From Apodemus sylvaticus (taxonomy: Eukaryota > Chordata > Mammalia > Rodentia > Muridae): a stretch of 64,000 bases of DNA. Position 1 is the first letter of the stretch; every line of letters starts with the position of its first letter. The notes below the pieces were generated by a model that saw nothing but the letters and a program-made list of their open reading frames with translations, searched no databases and was not told the DNA's origin. Shown here piece after piece: positions 21,482 through 33,577 of the stretch. The stretch is taken from the NCBI RefSeq assembly GCF_947179515.1, contig NC_067485.1, positions 75,680,646 to 75,744,645 of the forward strand, given 5' to 3'. A program made the translations under genes and the position numbers.

Positions 21482-23984
21482 AAATAGTAAAAAAGAAAAA
21501 TAGTATGTACATGTTGAACACATAGGCTTGTATATTTATTCCCTAAGTGACTCAGTATAATTATCTATATATCTGTATGCAATACAATTTATAAGTAGTT
21601 TAGAAGTGATATAAAACTTACAGGAAGCTGTACAGACTTCACACGCAAACCTTGCACACATGAGCATCCACTGTGAATTTCAGTATGCTTGGGATCTTGG
21701 AATCATTTCCCCACTGATGTCAAGGGGCAACTATCCATGTCTTGAAGAACATAATTCTTACATTGTAAAGCATAATTTCCATCATTAGTTGGTGACTATC
21801 AGGAACTCAGAAGAATGTGTAATATGGAAAGAGTCATGCAGTTGTCTTCAAGGTTAGTGGTCAGCCTATTGCTAGCCACATGATCTTGAGCAAGACATTT
21901 TATCTTGCTTGGTAGATCTGCCTTCAATTTGAGAGGAGAGCAGTCCCATTTCCTCACAAGTTATAATGGGTGTGAGGTATAAAACATTGCACTGGATCAA
22001 ATCATAATAATCATTTCTGTTATCTATGTTTCTGGGATTTAGATAGTATCCCCTGACAAGCCCAGGCGACACGCTCACTGAAACTTTGCATGTATGGTAC
22101 CTGATTTGTGGTCTTATGAATGGCTTCATTATCCAAAAATACTTAAATACTAGAAATAGAGTTTCTCATTTATTTTTCTATTTTGTTGGTTTCCTTTTAT
22201 TTATTAAACATTTTAACTTTTTGAAATTGAACTGGATAGAATGTGAGACCCGAACTCCCTTTCCCTATTTTGTGGACCCAGTCTTCTTTTGGACAAGTCA
22301 AGGAATAGAAATGAAAATCTCCATGTTATTAACTCATAAGTAACTTCCAAGGTTATATTATTGACAAAACCAAAAGGAAGTAAAATTACTTTCTGGTCTT
22401 AGTACTGACGAGAAGACCTGGGAAATATTTAAATTGTGTCCACCAAAAATATATGCTTTTCCACATCTCATATTTATGCTTCACTAACTTCATGTGTAAT
22501 ATGAGTCGTTGACATCGAGTCTCGTTTATATTTAGTATTGTTAAAACAGAGATTTGCGCCCACATCCTAAAGAGCTAATTGCTAGTTTAAAGGGACATGC
22601 ATTTCTTTGACATAATGGTAAGTGGAGCCATAAAGTTCTGTGCTAAACTGAAAAGTCAATTATGATGTCAGAACAATTTGTTTAAAATAAAAGGTAATTA
22701 TAGAGATACTTCTCCATTTGTCCAAATCAGTATTGATGTAGTTGATTCTTTTACATGTCTCCTTGACATTTCTAGATATATGTTAGAGAGCTCTTATTTC
22801 TACTTTTAAACAATACTGAGTAAAGTTTTCTTTGCTGTATCTTTAAGTACCCAGGGATAGATTTGACCTAGTGGTCCATAAGTAAATTGCCATAGAATTT
22901 CAGCTAGAAGAAAATACCCATGTGGCCCTGAAGCAATGTGAAAATACGTTTTATGGCAACATATCTTGGTTCTTTGAAAATGTCAGTGATAAAGACAAAT
23001 TATTCTGAATCTCTAGTCTTTTGTAGTTCCCGAAACATTTCAGAAAAGCTACAATGAGTGGGGGCAAATGTCTTAATTTGTGCCATGATCATAACAGTTG
23101 GGTATGTGGCATGTAGGCTGTCTCGATTTACAGAGAATGTAACATGAAAAGGGAAAATTATTTATTTTTAAATTTAATTTATAGACTCAGCTTTGACACA
23201 GGCCAGGTTATTTTGCTTTATGGATCCACAAATGAGAACAGCTAATGTGTATTACATGACCAAATTACTATGAACTCACCATAGATAGACTAAGCAATTT
23301 AATTCTAATGGTGAATGACAACATATCTTTCTACAGTGATTCTTCAGTAACAGTGGAAAACTGAAAAATAGGAAGCATGAAGAAAATAATGAAGACTAGT
23401 CTAAATTTGGTCAGCCATTAATTGAAAGACAGTCCATAGTAAATAACTAGAGCATAATAAAACATTATAAAGAAATAACAATTAATGAGAGTTCATCTTA
23501 TTGCAATCCATGTTAGCCTTTATAATTTGCAAATAAGTTCTTGTTCTCAAATAAATAACATAGTAGATCCACTGTATTAGAAACAAAATTTCAGTGTTGG
23601 AGGATGATATTAAATAGTTCCTATATTTTATGTCAGAAGTAACATAACATAACACAGATAAGTGTGTTGTGTATCATTGCATTTACAATTAATATCTATA
23701 GCTAGTATCTTTTGGATATTTGATATAAAGATTTTGTCAGTGTATGGTGTACATTTTGATGATAGTATTAGGTTTTTTATGGTACTGCTTATATGAAAGT
23801 GAACACACAGAACATGACAAGACAATATTTAATTCAGGTAAAGGTGAACTGTATACCTATAGTTCTTTTGGAAAGTTAGTTATGTCAATAATGTTTTGCT
23901 GGGTTACACAGCTGAAAGGATGTCCTGCAAAATACTTTTCCTGAAGTAGACACAGGTGAAAGGATGTCTTGCTAAAGGAAACAC
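21482..23984. other. No recognised feature
   Basis: 2.5 kb of AT-rich unique-looking sequence left of the L1 stack. A part near 22700-22910 faintly recalls antisense old LINE sequence, too weak to call. Frames at 22086-22343 and 23628-23944 are short and unrecognised. Confidence 0.45.
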
Positions 23985-23993
23985 GTGGAAGGA
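23985..23993. repeat. Left target-site duplication of L1-A
   Basis: GTGGAAGGA lies directly before the T-rich complement of the L1-A tail and is repeated exactly at 33810-33818, directly after the other end of L1-A. Confidence 0.75.
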
Positions 23994-25329
23994 ATTTTTT
24001 TAAAACAATTATTAGACATTTGCTTTATTTACGTTTTAAATGTTATTCCTTTACCTAATTTTCCCCTCCCTAAATCCCTTATCCTACCCCCCTCCCTGCT
24101 CATCAACCACCCTCCCAGTTTCCTGACCTGGCATTCCCCTACACCGGGGCATCAAGCCTTCACAGGACCAATGGCCTCTCCTCTCCTTGATGTCTGAAAA
24201 AGCCATCCTCTGATACTGGAGCCATGGGTCCCTCCATGTGGACTCTTTGGTTCATGGTTTAGTTCCTGGGAGCTCTGGGAGTACTCGTTGGTACACATTA
24301 ATGTTCCTCCTATGGAGCTGCAAACCTCTTCATCTCTTTGGGTCCTTTCTCTAGTTGCTCCATTGGGGACCCTAAGCACAGTCCATTGGTTGGCTGTAAG
24401 CCATGGGTATTTTGACTCCTCTTCTAAGAAGGACCAAAGAATCCACACTTTGGAATTCCTTCTTCTTGAATTTCATGTGGTCTGTGAATTGTATCTTGGT
24501 TATTCTGAGCTTTCGGGCTAATATCCACTTATCAGCAAGTACATACCACATGTGCTTTTTTTGTGATTGGTTTACCTCACTCAGTATTATATTTTCTAAT
24601 TCCATCCATTTGCCTAGGAATTTCATAAATTCATTGTTTTTAATAGCTGAGTAGTGCTCCATTATATAAATGTAGCACATTTTCTGTATCCATTACTCTG
24701 TTGAGGGATATCTGGGTTCTTTCCAGCTTCTGGCTATTATAAATAAGGCTGCTATGAACATAGAGGAGCATGTGTCCTTATTACATGTTAGAGCATCTTC
24801 TGAGTATATGCCCAGGAGTGGAATAGCTGGGTCCTCAGGTAGCACTGTGTCCAATTTTCTGAGGAAGCACCAAACTGATTTCCAGAGTGTTTTTTACTTG
24901 CTTGCAATCCCACCAGCAATGGAGGAGTGTCCCTATTTCTCCATATCCTCTCCAGCATCTGCTGTACCCTGAGTTTTTGATTAGCCATTCTGCATTGTAT
25001 GATGTGGAATCTCAGAGCTGTTTTGAGTTCCATTTCCCTGATGATAAAGGATGTTGAACAATTATTTCTTTAGGTCTTTCTCAGCCATCTGGTATTCCTC
25101 AGTTGAGAATTCTTTGTTTAGTTCTGTATCGCATTTTTTATTAAGGTTATTTGTTTCTCTGGAGTTTAACTTCTTGAATTCTTTGTATATATTGGATATT
25201 AGCCTTTTATTGGATGCAAGGTTGGCAAAGATCTTTTCCCAATTTGTTGGTTGCTGTTTTTTCCTAGTGATAATGTCCTTTGCCTTACAGAAGCTTTGCA
25301 ATTTTATGAGGTCCCATTTGTCAATTCTT
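23994..25329 (-). mobile_element. L1-A, 3' segment (3' UTR and ORF2 end)
   Basis: Starts with T8 (tail complement) and the murine L1 3' UTR in antisense (CTACACCGGGGCATCAAGCC, TTCACAGGACCAATGGCC, GGGAGCTCTGGGAGTAC). The UTR appears to lack a middle part known from related elements. The ORF2 stop is at 24518-24520. Minus-strand ORF2 C-terminal sequence follows, with pieces such as NNEFMKFLGKWMELENIIL (about 24600) and a degraded zinc-knuckle region near 24890-24990. Frameshifts break it. It stops at TCAATTCTT (25321-25329), where L1-B begins, and continues at 26285. Confidence 0.88.
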
Positions 25330-26284
25330 TTTATTATTAGATATATTCTTTATTACATTTCAAATATTGTCCCATTTCCTGGTTTCCCCCCAGTCCCATA
25401 ACTCATGTCCCCTCCCCCTGTTCCCCAATCAACCTTCTCCTACTTATCTGTCCTCCTACACTGCAGCATCGAGCCTTCCCAGGACCAAGGGCCTCTCCTC
25501 CCTTTGATGTCCAACAAGGCCATCCTCTGCTGCCTATGCATCTGGAGCCATGGGTGCTTCCATGTGTACTCCCTGGTTAATGGTTTTGTCCCTGGGAGCT
25601 CTGGGAATACTTGGTAGCTCATATTGTTGCTTCTCCCATGGCACTGCAAACCCCTTCAGCTCCTTGGGTCCTTTCTCTAGCTCCCCCATTGGGAATCCTG
25701 TGCTCAGTTCAATGGCTGGCTGAGAGTGTCCCACTCTGTTTTTGTCATGCATTAGCAGAGCCTCGTGGGTGACAGCTATATCCAGCTCCAGTCAGCAAGC
25801 ACTTGTGGGCATCCACAATAGTGTCTGGGTTTTGTAACTATTTGGATGGATACCTAGGTGGGGTAGTCTCTGGGTAATCTTTCCCACAGACCCTGACCCC
25901 CACTTTGTCTCTCTATCTCCTTCTGTGGGTATTTTCTTACCCCTTATAAGAAGGACCAGAGTATTCATACTTCGTTCTTCCTTCTCGAGCTTCATTTGAT
26001 CTGTGAATTCTGTCTTGGGTATTCCAAGCTTCTGAGCTAATATCCACTCATAGTGAGTGCATACCATGTGTGTTCTTTTGTGATTGGGTTACCTCACTCA
26101 GGATGGTATTTTCTAGTTCCATTCATTTGCCTAATAATTTTATGAATTCATTGTTTTTAATAGCTGAGTAGTATTCCATTGTGTAAATATTCCACATTTC
26201 TGTATCCATTTCTCCATTGAGGGACATCTGGGTTCTTTCCAACTTCTGGCTATTATAAATAGGCTTTTATGAACATGTTGAGCC
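25330..26284 (-). mobile_element. L1-B, 5'-truncated L1 nested in L1-A
   Basis: A new L1 3' end starts here: ATATATTCTTTATTACATTTC, the C-rich UTR start, CTACACTGCAGCATCGAGCC, AGGACCAAGGGCCTCTCC, TCCACAATAGTGTCTGGG. The ORF2 stop is at about 26037-26039 and about 80 codons of ORF2 C-terminus remain before the 5' truncation at about 26284. L1-A sequence resumes immediately after with ATCTTAGAGCATAAACTATT, so B sits inside A. I find no target duplication. Compared with A it retains the middle of the 3' UTR. Confidence 0.85.
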
Positions 26285-28386
26285 TATCTTAGAGCATAAA
26301 CTATTGGTGTTCTGTTCAGTAAACTTTCCCCTGTGCCCATATGCTCCAGGCTCTTCCTGATTTTCTCTTCTATAATATTCAGTGTTTCTGGTTTTATGTG
26401 AAGGCCCTTGATCCTCTTGGACTTGAGCTTTGTACAGGGAGATAAGAATGGATCAATTTGCATCCTTCTACATATTGGCTGCCAGTTGAACAGCACAATT
26501 AGTTGAAAATGCAGTTTTAACATTTCAAAATGTATGGTTTTAGCTTTTTTGTCAAAGATCACGTGACCATAGTGTGTGGGTTCATTTCTGGGTCTTCAAT
26601 TCTATTCCATTGATGTACCTGCATCAATGTCATGTACCAATACCATGAAGTTATTATGATTGCTCTGTAGTACAGCTTGAGCTCAGGGATTGTGATTCTG
26701 GCAGAGGTTCTTTTATTGTTGAAAATAGTTTTCGATATCATGGGTTTTTTATTATCCCAGATAAATTTGGAAATTGCTCTTTTTAACTCTATGAAGAATT
26801 GAATTGGAATTTTGATGGGGATTGCATTGATTCTGTAGATTGCTTTAGGCAAGATGGCCATTTTTACTATATTAAACCTACCAATCCATGAGAATGGGTG
26901 CTCTTTTATCTTTTGAAATCTTCTTCAATTTCTTTCTTCAGAGACTTGATGTTCTTGTCATACAGATGTTTCATTTGCTTGGTTGGAGTCCCACCAAGGT
27001 ATTTTATATTATTTGTGGCTATTGTGAAAGGTGTCATTTTCCTAATTTCTTTCTCAGCCTTTTTGTCCTTTGAGTATAAGAAGGCTACTAATTTGTTTGA
27101 GTTAATTTTTTATCCAGACATTTTGCTGAAGTTGTTTATCAGTTTTAGGAGTTCTCTGGTGGAATTTTGGGGGTCACTTAAGTATACTATCATATTATCT
27201 TCACATAGTGATACTTTGAATTTGTCCTTTCCAATTTGTATCCCTTTGAGCTTCTTTTGTTTTATAATTGCTCTGGCTATGACTTCAAGTTCTATATTGA
27301 ACAGGTAGGGAGAGAGTGGACAGCCTTGTCTAGTCCCTGATTTTAGTGGGACTGCTTCATGCTTATCTCCATTTAGTTTGATGATAGCCACTGGTTTGTT
27401 TTATATTGCTTTTACTATGTTTGGGTATGGGCCTTGAATTTCTGATCTTTCTAAGACTTTTATCATGAAGATGTGTTGGATTTTGTTTATGTAGTCAATT
27501 ACATTGATGAATTACCTTATATTGAACCATCCCTGCATCCTTGGAATGAAGCCTACTTGATCATGGTGGATGATTCTCTTCTTGTGTTCTTGGATTTGGT
27601 TGGCAAGAATTTTATTGAATATTTTTGCATCAAAATTCATAAGGGAAATTTGTCTAAAGTTCTATATCTTTGTTGGGTCTTTATATGGTTTAGGTACCAC
27701 AGTAATTGTGGCTTCATAAAACTAATTTGGTAGTGTTCCTTCTGTTTCTATTTTGTGGAATATTATGAAGGTTTGATAGAACTCTGCATTAAACCCATCT
27801 GGTCCTGGACTTTTTTTTGGTTGGGAGACTATTAATGATGGCTTCTATTTCTTCAGGGGTTATAGTACTGTTTAGATCTTTATCTGATCCTGATTTAACT
27901 TTGTTACCTGGTATCTGTCTAGAAAATTTTCCATTTCATCCAGATTTTCCAATTTTGTTGAGTATAGGCTTTTGTAGTAGGATCTGATGACTTTTTGGAT
28001 TTCCTCAGTTTCTGTTGTTATGTCTTCCTTTTTATTTCTGATTTTGTTGATTTACATACTCTCTCTGTATCCTCTCAAGAGTTTTGCTAAGGGTTTACTC
28101 ATCTTGTTGGTTTTTTCAAAAATCCAACTCCTGGTTTGGTTGATTCTTTATATAGTTCTTTTTGTTTCTACTTGGTTGATTGCAGCCCTGAGTTTGATTA
28201 TTTCCTGCCACCTACTCCTCTTTTGTCTATTTGCTTCTTTTTGTTCTAGAGCCTTCAGTCATGCTGTCAAGATGCAAGTGTATGCTCTTTTCAGTTTCTT
28301 TTTGGAGGCACCCAGATCTATGAGGTTTCCTCTTAACACTGCTTTCATTGTGTCCCAAGTTTGAGTATGTTGTACCTTCAGTTTCA
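26285..28386 (-). mobile_element. L1-A, middle segment (ORF2 reverse transcriptase and linker)
   Basis: Antisense ORF2, continuous with 25329 once L1-B is removed. Minus-strand peptide pieces include IPLKSGTRQGCPLSPYLF-type sequence (here VPLKSGTRQGCPLSPYLFN, about 27330) and LCEDNMIVYLSDPQNS (about 27200), where active L1 reverse transcriptases have (F/Y)ADD. The catalytic aspartates are therefore altered and the enzyme is dead. Short deletions occur, for example near 27483. The segment ends in the region after the endonuclease domain, where L1-C begins. Confidence 0.88.
27110..27391 (-). pseudogene. L1-A reverse-transcriptase core, catalytic motif lost
   Basis: The longest open piece of L1-A ORF2, 93 codons. 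It spans the GTRQGCPLSPYLFN motif and the palm motif, which reads CEDN in place of the family's (F/Y)ADD. L1 reverse transcriptase copies L1 RNA at a nicked genomic target. With both flanking frames shifted and the aspartate pair altered, no activity is expected. Confidence 0.85.
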
Positions 28387-28659
28387 TTTTTTTTGTATTT
28401 TTTCTTTTTTTTTATTTCATTCCATGTATTTTTTATTTACATTTCAAATGATTTCCCCTTTTCTGGTCTCCCACTCCCCGAAAGTCACATTAGCTCCCTT
28501 CCCTCCCCCTATTCTCCCACCCATCCCTTCCCACTTCCCTGTTCTGGTTTTGCCTTATACTGCTACAATGAGTCTTTCGAGAACCAGGGGCCACTCCTCC
28601 GTTCTTCTTGTACCTCATTTGATGTGTGGATTATGTTTTGGGTATTCCAGTTTTCCAGA

Positions 28660-31600
28660 CTAATATCCACTTATTAGTGAGTACATACCATGATTGATCT
28701 TTTGAGACTGGGTTACCTCACTTAGTATGATGTTCTCCAGATCCATTCATTTGCCTAAGAATTTCATGAATTCATTGTTTCTAATGGCTAAATAGTACTC
28801 CATTGTGTATATATACCACATTTTTTGCATCCATTCTTCTGTTGAGGGATACCTGGGTTCTTTCCAGCTTCTGGCTATTATAAATATGGCTGCTATGAAC
28901 ATAGTGGAGCATAAATCCTTATTACATGCTGGGGAATCCTCTGGGTATATGCCCAGGAGTGGTATAGCAGGATCTTTCGGAAGTGACTTGCCCAGTTTTT
29001 TGAGGAACCGCCAGACTGATTTCCAGAGTGGTTGTACCAATTTTCAACCCCACCAGCAGTGGAGGAGTGTTCCTCTTTCTCCACACCCTCGCCAACACCT
29101 GCTGTCTCCTGAGTTTTTAATCTTAGCCATTCTGACTGGTGTAAGGTGAAATCTCAGGGTTGTTTTGATTTGCATTTCCTTGATGACTAATGAAGTTGAG
29201 CATTTTTTAAGATGTTTCTCCACCATCAGAAGTTCTTCAGGTGAGAACTCTTTGTTTAACTCTGTACACCATTTTTTAATAGGGTTATTTGGTTTTCTGG
29301 GGTCTAACTTCTTAAGTTCTTTGTATATAGTGGATATTAGCTCTCTATCTGATGTAGGGTTGGTGAAGATCTTTTTCCAATTTTTTGGTTGCTGATTTAT
29401 CCTTTTGATGGTGTCCTTTGCTTTACAGAAGCTTTGTAACTTTATGAGGTCCCATTTGTCAATTCTTGATCTTAGAGCATAAGCTATTGGTGTTCTGTTC
29501 AGGAACTTTCCCCCTGTACCGATATCCTCAAGGGTCTTCCCCACTTTCTTTTCTATTAGCTTCAGAGTGTCTGGCTTTATGTGGAGGTCCTTGATCCATT
29601 TGGAGTTGAGCTTAGTACAAGAAGATAAGGATGGATCAGTTCGCATTCTTCTGCATGCTGACCTCCAGTTGAACCAGCACTATTTGTTGAAAAGGCTATC
29701 TTTTTTCCATTGGATGTTTTCAGTCCCTTTGTCGAGGATCAAGTGGCCATAGGTGTATGGGTTCATTTCTGGATCTTCAATCCTGTTCCATTGATCTGCC
29801 TGCCTGTCACTGTACCAATACCATGCAGTTTTTAACACTATTGCTCCGTAGTATTGCTTGAGGTCAGGGATACTGATTCCCCCAGAATTTCTTTTGTTGT
29901 TGAGAATAGTTTTAGCTATCCTGGGTTTTTTGTTATTCCAGATGAATTTGAGAATTGCTCTTTCTAACTCTATGAAGAATTGAGTTGGGATTTTGATGGG
30001 TATTGTGTTTAATCTGTATATTGCTTTTGGCAAAATGGCCATTTTAACTATATGGCCATTTTAATTCTGCCGATCCATGACCATGGGAGGTTTTCCCATT
30101 TTTTGAGGTCTTCTTCCATTTCCTTCTTCAGAGTCTTGAAGTTCTTGTCATACAGATCTTTCACATGTTTGGTAAGAGTCACCCCAAGGTACTTTATACT
30201 GTTTGTGGCTATTGTGAAAGGTGTCAGTTCCCTAATTTCTTTCTCAGCCTGCTTATCCTTTGAGTATAGAAAGGCTACTGATTTGCTTGAGTTGATTTTA
30301 TAACCAGCCACTTTGCTGAAGTTTTTTTTTTTATCAGCTGCAGGAGTTCTCTATTGGAGTATTTTGGGTCACTTAAGTAGACTATCATATCATCTGCAAA
30401 TAATGATAGTTTGACTTCTTCCTTTCCAATTTGTATCCCTTTGACCTCCTTATGTTGTCTAATTGCCTGAGCTAGTACCTCAAGTACAATATTGAAAAGA
30501 TAAGGAGAAAGGGGGTAGCCCTATATAGTCCCTGATTTTAGTGGGATTGCCTCAAGTTTCTCTCCATTTAGTTTAATGCTGGCTACCGGTTTGCTGTATA
30601 TTGCTTTTACTATGTTTAGGTATGGGCCTTGAATTCCTATTCTTTCCAAGACTTTAAGGATGAAAGGATGCTGAATTTTGTCAAATGCTTTTTCAGCATC
30701 CAATGAAATGACCATGTGGTTTTTTTCTTTGAGTTTGTTTATGTAGCAGATTGCATTGATGGATTTCCATATATTGAACCAACCCTGCATCCCTGGAATA
30801 AAGCCTACTTGATTATGGTGGATGATCATTTTTATGTGTTCTTGAATTCGGTTGGCAAAAATTTTATTGAGTATTTTTGCATCGATATTCATAAGGTAAA
30901 TTGGCCTGACATTCTCTTTCTGTTGTTATATCTCCCTTTTCATTTCTAATTTTTTTAATTTGGATATTTTCTCTCTGCCCTTTGGTCAGTCTGGCTAAGG
31001 ATCTATCTATCTTGTTGATTTTCTCAAAAAAACAGCTCCTGGATTCATTGATTCTTTGTATAGTTCTCTTTGTTTCCACTTGACTGATTTCAGCCCTGAG
31101 TTTGATTTCCTGTCCTCTACTCCTCCTGGGTGAATTGGCTTCTTTTTGTTCCAGGGCTTTCAGGTGTGTTGTTAAGCTGCTAGTGTATACACTCTCCATT
31201 TTCTTTATGGAGGCACTCAGGGCTATGAGTTTTCCTCTTAGCACTGCTTTCATTGTGTCCCAAAGATTTGGGTATGTTGTGCCTTCATTTTCATTAAATT
31301 CTGAAAAGTCTCTGATTTCTTTCTTTATTTCTTCTTTGGCCAAGGTATCACTGGGTAGTGTATTGTTCAGCCTCCATGTGTATGTGGGATTTCTATTGTT
31401 TTTGTTGCCATTGAAGACCACTCTTACTCCATAGTGATCCGATAGGAGGCATGGGATTATTTTGATCTTCTTATATTTGTTGAGGTCTGTCTTGTGACCA
31501 ATTATATGGTCAATTTTGGAGAAGGTATCATGAGGTGCTGAGAAAAAGGTATATTCTTTTGTTTTAGGATGAAATGTTCTATAAGTATCAGTTAAGTCCA

Positions 31601-32125
31601 ATTGGTCCAAAGCTTCAATTAGTTTTATTGTGTCCCTGTTTAGTTTCTGTTTTCCTGATCGGTCCATTGAGGAGAGTGGAGTGTTGAAGTCACCCACAAT
31701 TATTGTGTTAGGTACAATGTGTGCTTTGAGCTTTAGTAAAGTTTCTTTTATGAATGAGGGTGTCCTTGCATTTGGCGCATAGATGTTCAGAATTGAAAGT
31801 TCTTCTTGGTGGATTTTTCCTTTGACCAGCAAGAAGTGTCCTTCTGTATCTCTTTTGATGTCTTTAGGTTGAAAGTCAATTTTATCTGATATTAGAATGG
31901 CTACACTGGCTCGTTTCCTGAGACCATTGGCTTGTAAAATTGTCTTTCAGCCTTTTACTCTAAGGTAGTTTTTGTCTTTGATGTTGAGGTGTGTTTCCTG
32001 TATGCAGCAAAATGTAGGGTCCTATTTCCTTATCCAGTCTGTTAGTCTATGTCTTTTTATTGGGGAGTTAGTTGAGTCCATTGATGTTAAGAGATATTAA
32101 GGAATAGTGATTATTACTTCCAGTC
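28660..32125 (-). pseudogene. L1-C ORF2 (endonuclease and reverse transcriptase), broken
   Basis: Order on the minus strand: N-terminal GSNNHYSLISLNINGLN-like sequence (near 32100), apurinic-type endonuclease with VGDFNTPLSSMDRSG (about 31675) and LLSDHYGVRVVFN (about 31430, the SDH catalytic motif), a long open stretch of 322 codons (30864-31832), then a deletion at about 30918 that removes the linker and shifts frame. The reverse-transcriptase palm motif SLFADDMIVYLSD is intact near 30390, but a stop and changes replace the GTRQG motif near 30520. Further stops include a W-to-stop near 31947 and one at 28747. It cannot make ORF2p. Confidence 0.9.
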
Positions 32126-32199
32126 ATTTTCAATGTTATTTTTATATTTGAGTGGTTATCTTCTTTTGGGTTTGATGAAAGAAGGTGACTATATTCCTT

Positions 32200-33418
32200 T
32201 TTCCAGGGTGTCGTTTCCCTCCTTGTATTGGATTTTCCTCCTATTATTCTTTGTAGAGCTGGGTTTGTGGAAAGATATTATGTAAATTTTGTTTTGTCAT
32301 GGAATATCTTGGTTTCTCCATCTATTGTGATTGAGAGTTTTGCTGGGTCTAGTAGTCTTGCCTGACATTTGTGTTCTCTTAGAGTCTGCATGAGATCTGC
32401 CCAGGATCTTCTAGCTTTCATTGTCTCTGGTGAAAAGTCTGGTGTGATTCTGATAGGTCTTCCTTTATATGCTACTTGGCCTTTTTCTCTTGCTGCCTTT
32501 AATATTCTTTCTTTGTTTAGTACATTTGGGGTTTTGATTATTATGTGACAAGAGGTATTTCTGCACAGGTCCAATCTGTTTGGAGTTCTGTAGGCTTCTT
32601 GTATATTCATGGGCATCTCTCTCTTTAAGTTGGGAAAGTTTTCTTCCATAATTTTGTTGAAGATATTTGCTGGCCCTTTCAGCTGCAAATCTTCACTCTC
32701 ATCTATACCTATAATCCTTAGGTTTGGTCTTCTCATTGTGTCCTGGATTTCCTGGATGTTCTGGGATACAAGCTTTTTGCATTTTGCATTTTCTTTGACT
32801 GTTGAGTCAATGGTTTCTATGGTATCTTCAGCATCTGAGATTCTTTCTTCCATCTCTTGTATTCTGTTGTTGATATTTGCATCTATGGCCCCTGATTTCT
32901 TCTTAAGGTTTTCTATCTCCAAAGTTGTCTCCCTTTGTGATTTCTTAGCTTTTTTCTACTTCTGATTTTAGATCCTGGATGGTTTTGCTTAGCTCCTTCA
33001 CTTGCTTGTTTGTGTTTTCCTGTAATTCTTTAAGAGATTTTTGTATTTCCTCTTTCATGATTTCTGCTGTTTGACTCACTTTCTCGTGCATTTCTTTAAG
33101 TTTTTTTTTTGTGTTTCTTCTTTATTGGCTTCTATCTCTTGAGCCTTATTCTCCTGAATTTCTTTAAGTGTTTTTTGTGTTTCCATTATACGGGTTTCTA
33201 GTTTATTCATGTTCCCCTGTATTTCTTTAGGAGATTTATTTATGTCCTTTTTGTGTTCTTCTAGCAGCATCATGACCACTGATTTTAAATCCAAATCTTG
33301 TTTTTCTGGTGTGTTTGTGTGATCAGGACTTGCTGATGTTGGAGAGTTTGGTTCAGACACTGCCATATTGCCTAGGTTTTTGTTAGTAGTGTTCCTGCAT
33401 TTCTCCTTGTTATTTCTG
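32200..33418 (-). pseudogene. L1-C ORF1 (RNA-binding chaperone), broken
   Basis: ORF1p is the trimeric RNA-binding protein of L1 particles. Two open pieces remain: an N-terminal part (33076-33366, EPNSPTSASPDHTNTPEKQ followed by a Lys/Glu-rich coiled coil) and a C-terminal part (32278-32922) with QEMEERISDAEDTIE, DTMRRPNLRIIGIDE, ANIFNKIMEENFPNL and RITPDFSPETMKARRSWAD, i.e. the end of the coiled coil, the RRM-like domain and the C-terminal domain. A frameshift lies between about 32945 and 33110. A Q-to-stop change after HDKTKFT (32278-32280) cuts the C-terminus. In-frame sequence upstream of 33366 suggests a longer original N-terminus. Confidence 0.9.
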
Positions 33419-33577
33419 GCGTTAGTTGGACTTGTCTCTGGCTGGTATTTGTGCCCCCTGTGAGGCTATATGGCTCTTTCTGCAACATTGGATGACTGGG
33501 TTTTTCCTGTTACAGATTGCTAATGCGCTGCCCTCCTCTTGGGTGTCCTTGCAGCCCTAGTGTGCCTTGGCCCAGGC
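33419..33577 (-). mobile_element. L1-C 5' UTR remnant
   Basis: About 160 bp upstream of ORF1, moderately GC-rich (CTGGCTGGTATTTGTGCCCC, AGTGTGCCTTGGCCC on the plus strand). No repeated promoter monomers are present, so the element is either 5'-truncated within its UTR or of a type with a short UTR. It ends where L1-A sequence resumes. Confidence 0.6.

Larger units (their letters stand above)
28387..33577 (-). mobile_element. L1-C, nearly full-length L1 nested in L1-A
   Basis: Runs antisense from a T-rich tail complement (28387-28420) through a 3' UTR (TCATTTGATGTGTGGATTATG, close to what I recall for rat L1), ORF2 (stop at 28660-28662, start near 32125), the inter-ORF region, ORF1 (about 32200-33418) and about 160 bp of 5' UTR. 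ORF2 lacks roughly 0.4 kb between the endonuclease and reverse-transcriptase parts (junction near 30918, TTCTCTTTCTGTTGTTATAT). Nonsense codons and frameshifts disable both ORFs. Both junctions lie in L1-A sequence, but the right one resumes about 0.7 kb further along A than the left one ends. Confidence 0.9.

Noticed and set aside
24152..24448. 98-codon minus-strand frame
   Set aside because: Lies in the L1-A 3' UTR and runs only to its edge; L1 3' UTRs do not code for protein.
26898..28677. Plus-strand hydrophobic frames that look like membrane proteins
   Set aside because: They are antisense shadows of L1 ORF2 on the minus strand; the Leu/Phe/Ser richness is what antisense L1 gives.
26285..31832. 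Reverse transcriptase and endonuclease as a candidate defence or retron-like system
   Set aside because: Motif order, neighbouring ORF1, 3' UTR and tails identify ordinary rodent L1 retrotransposons.
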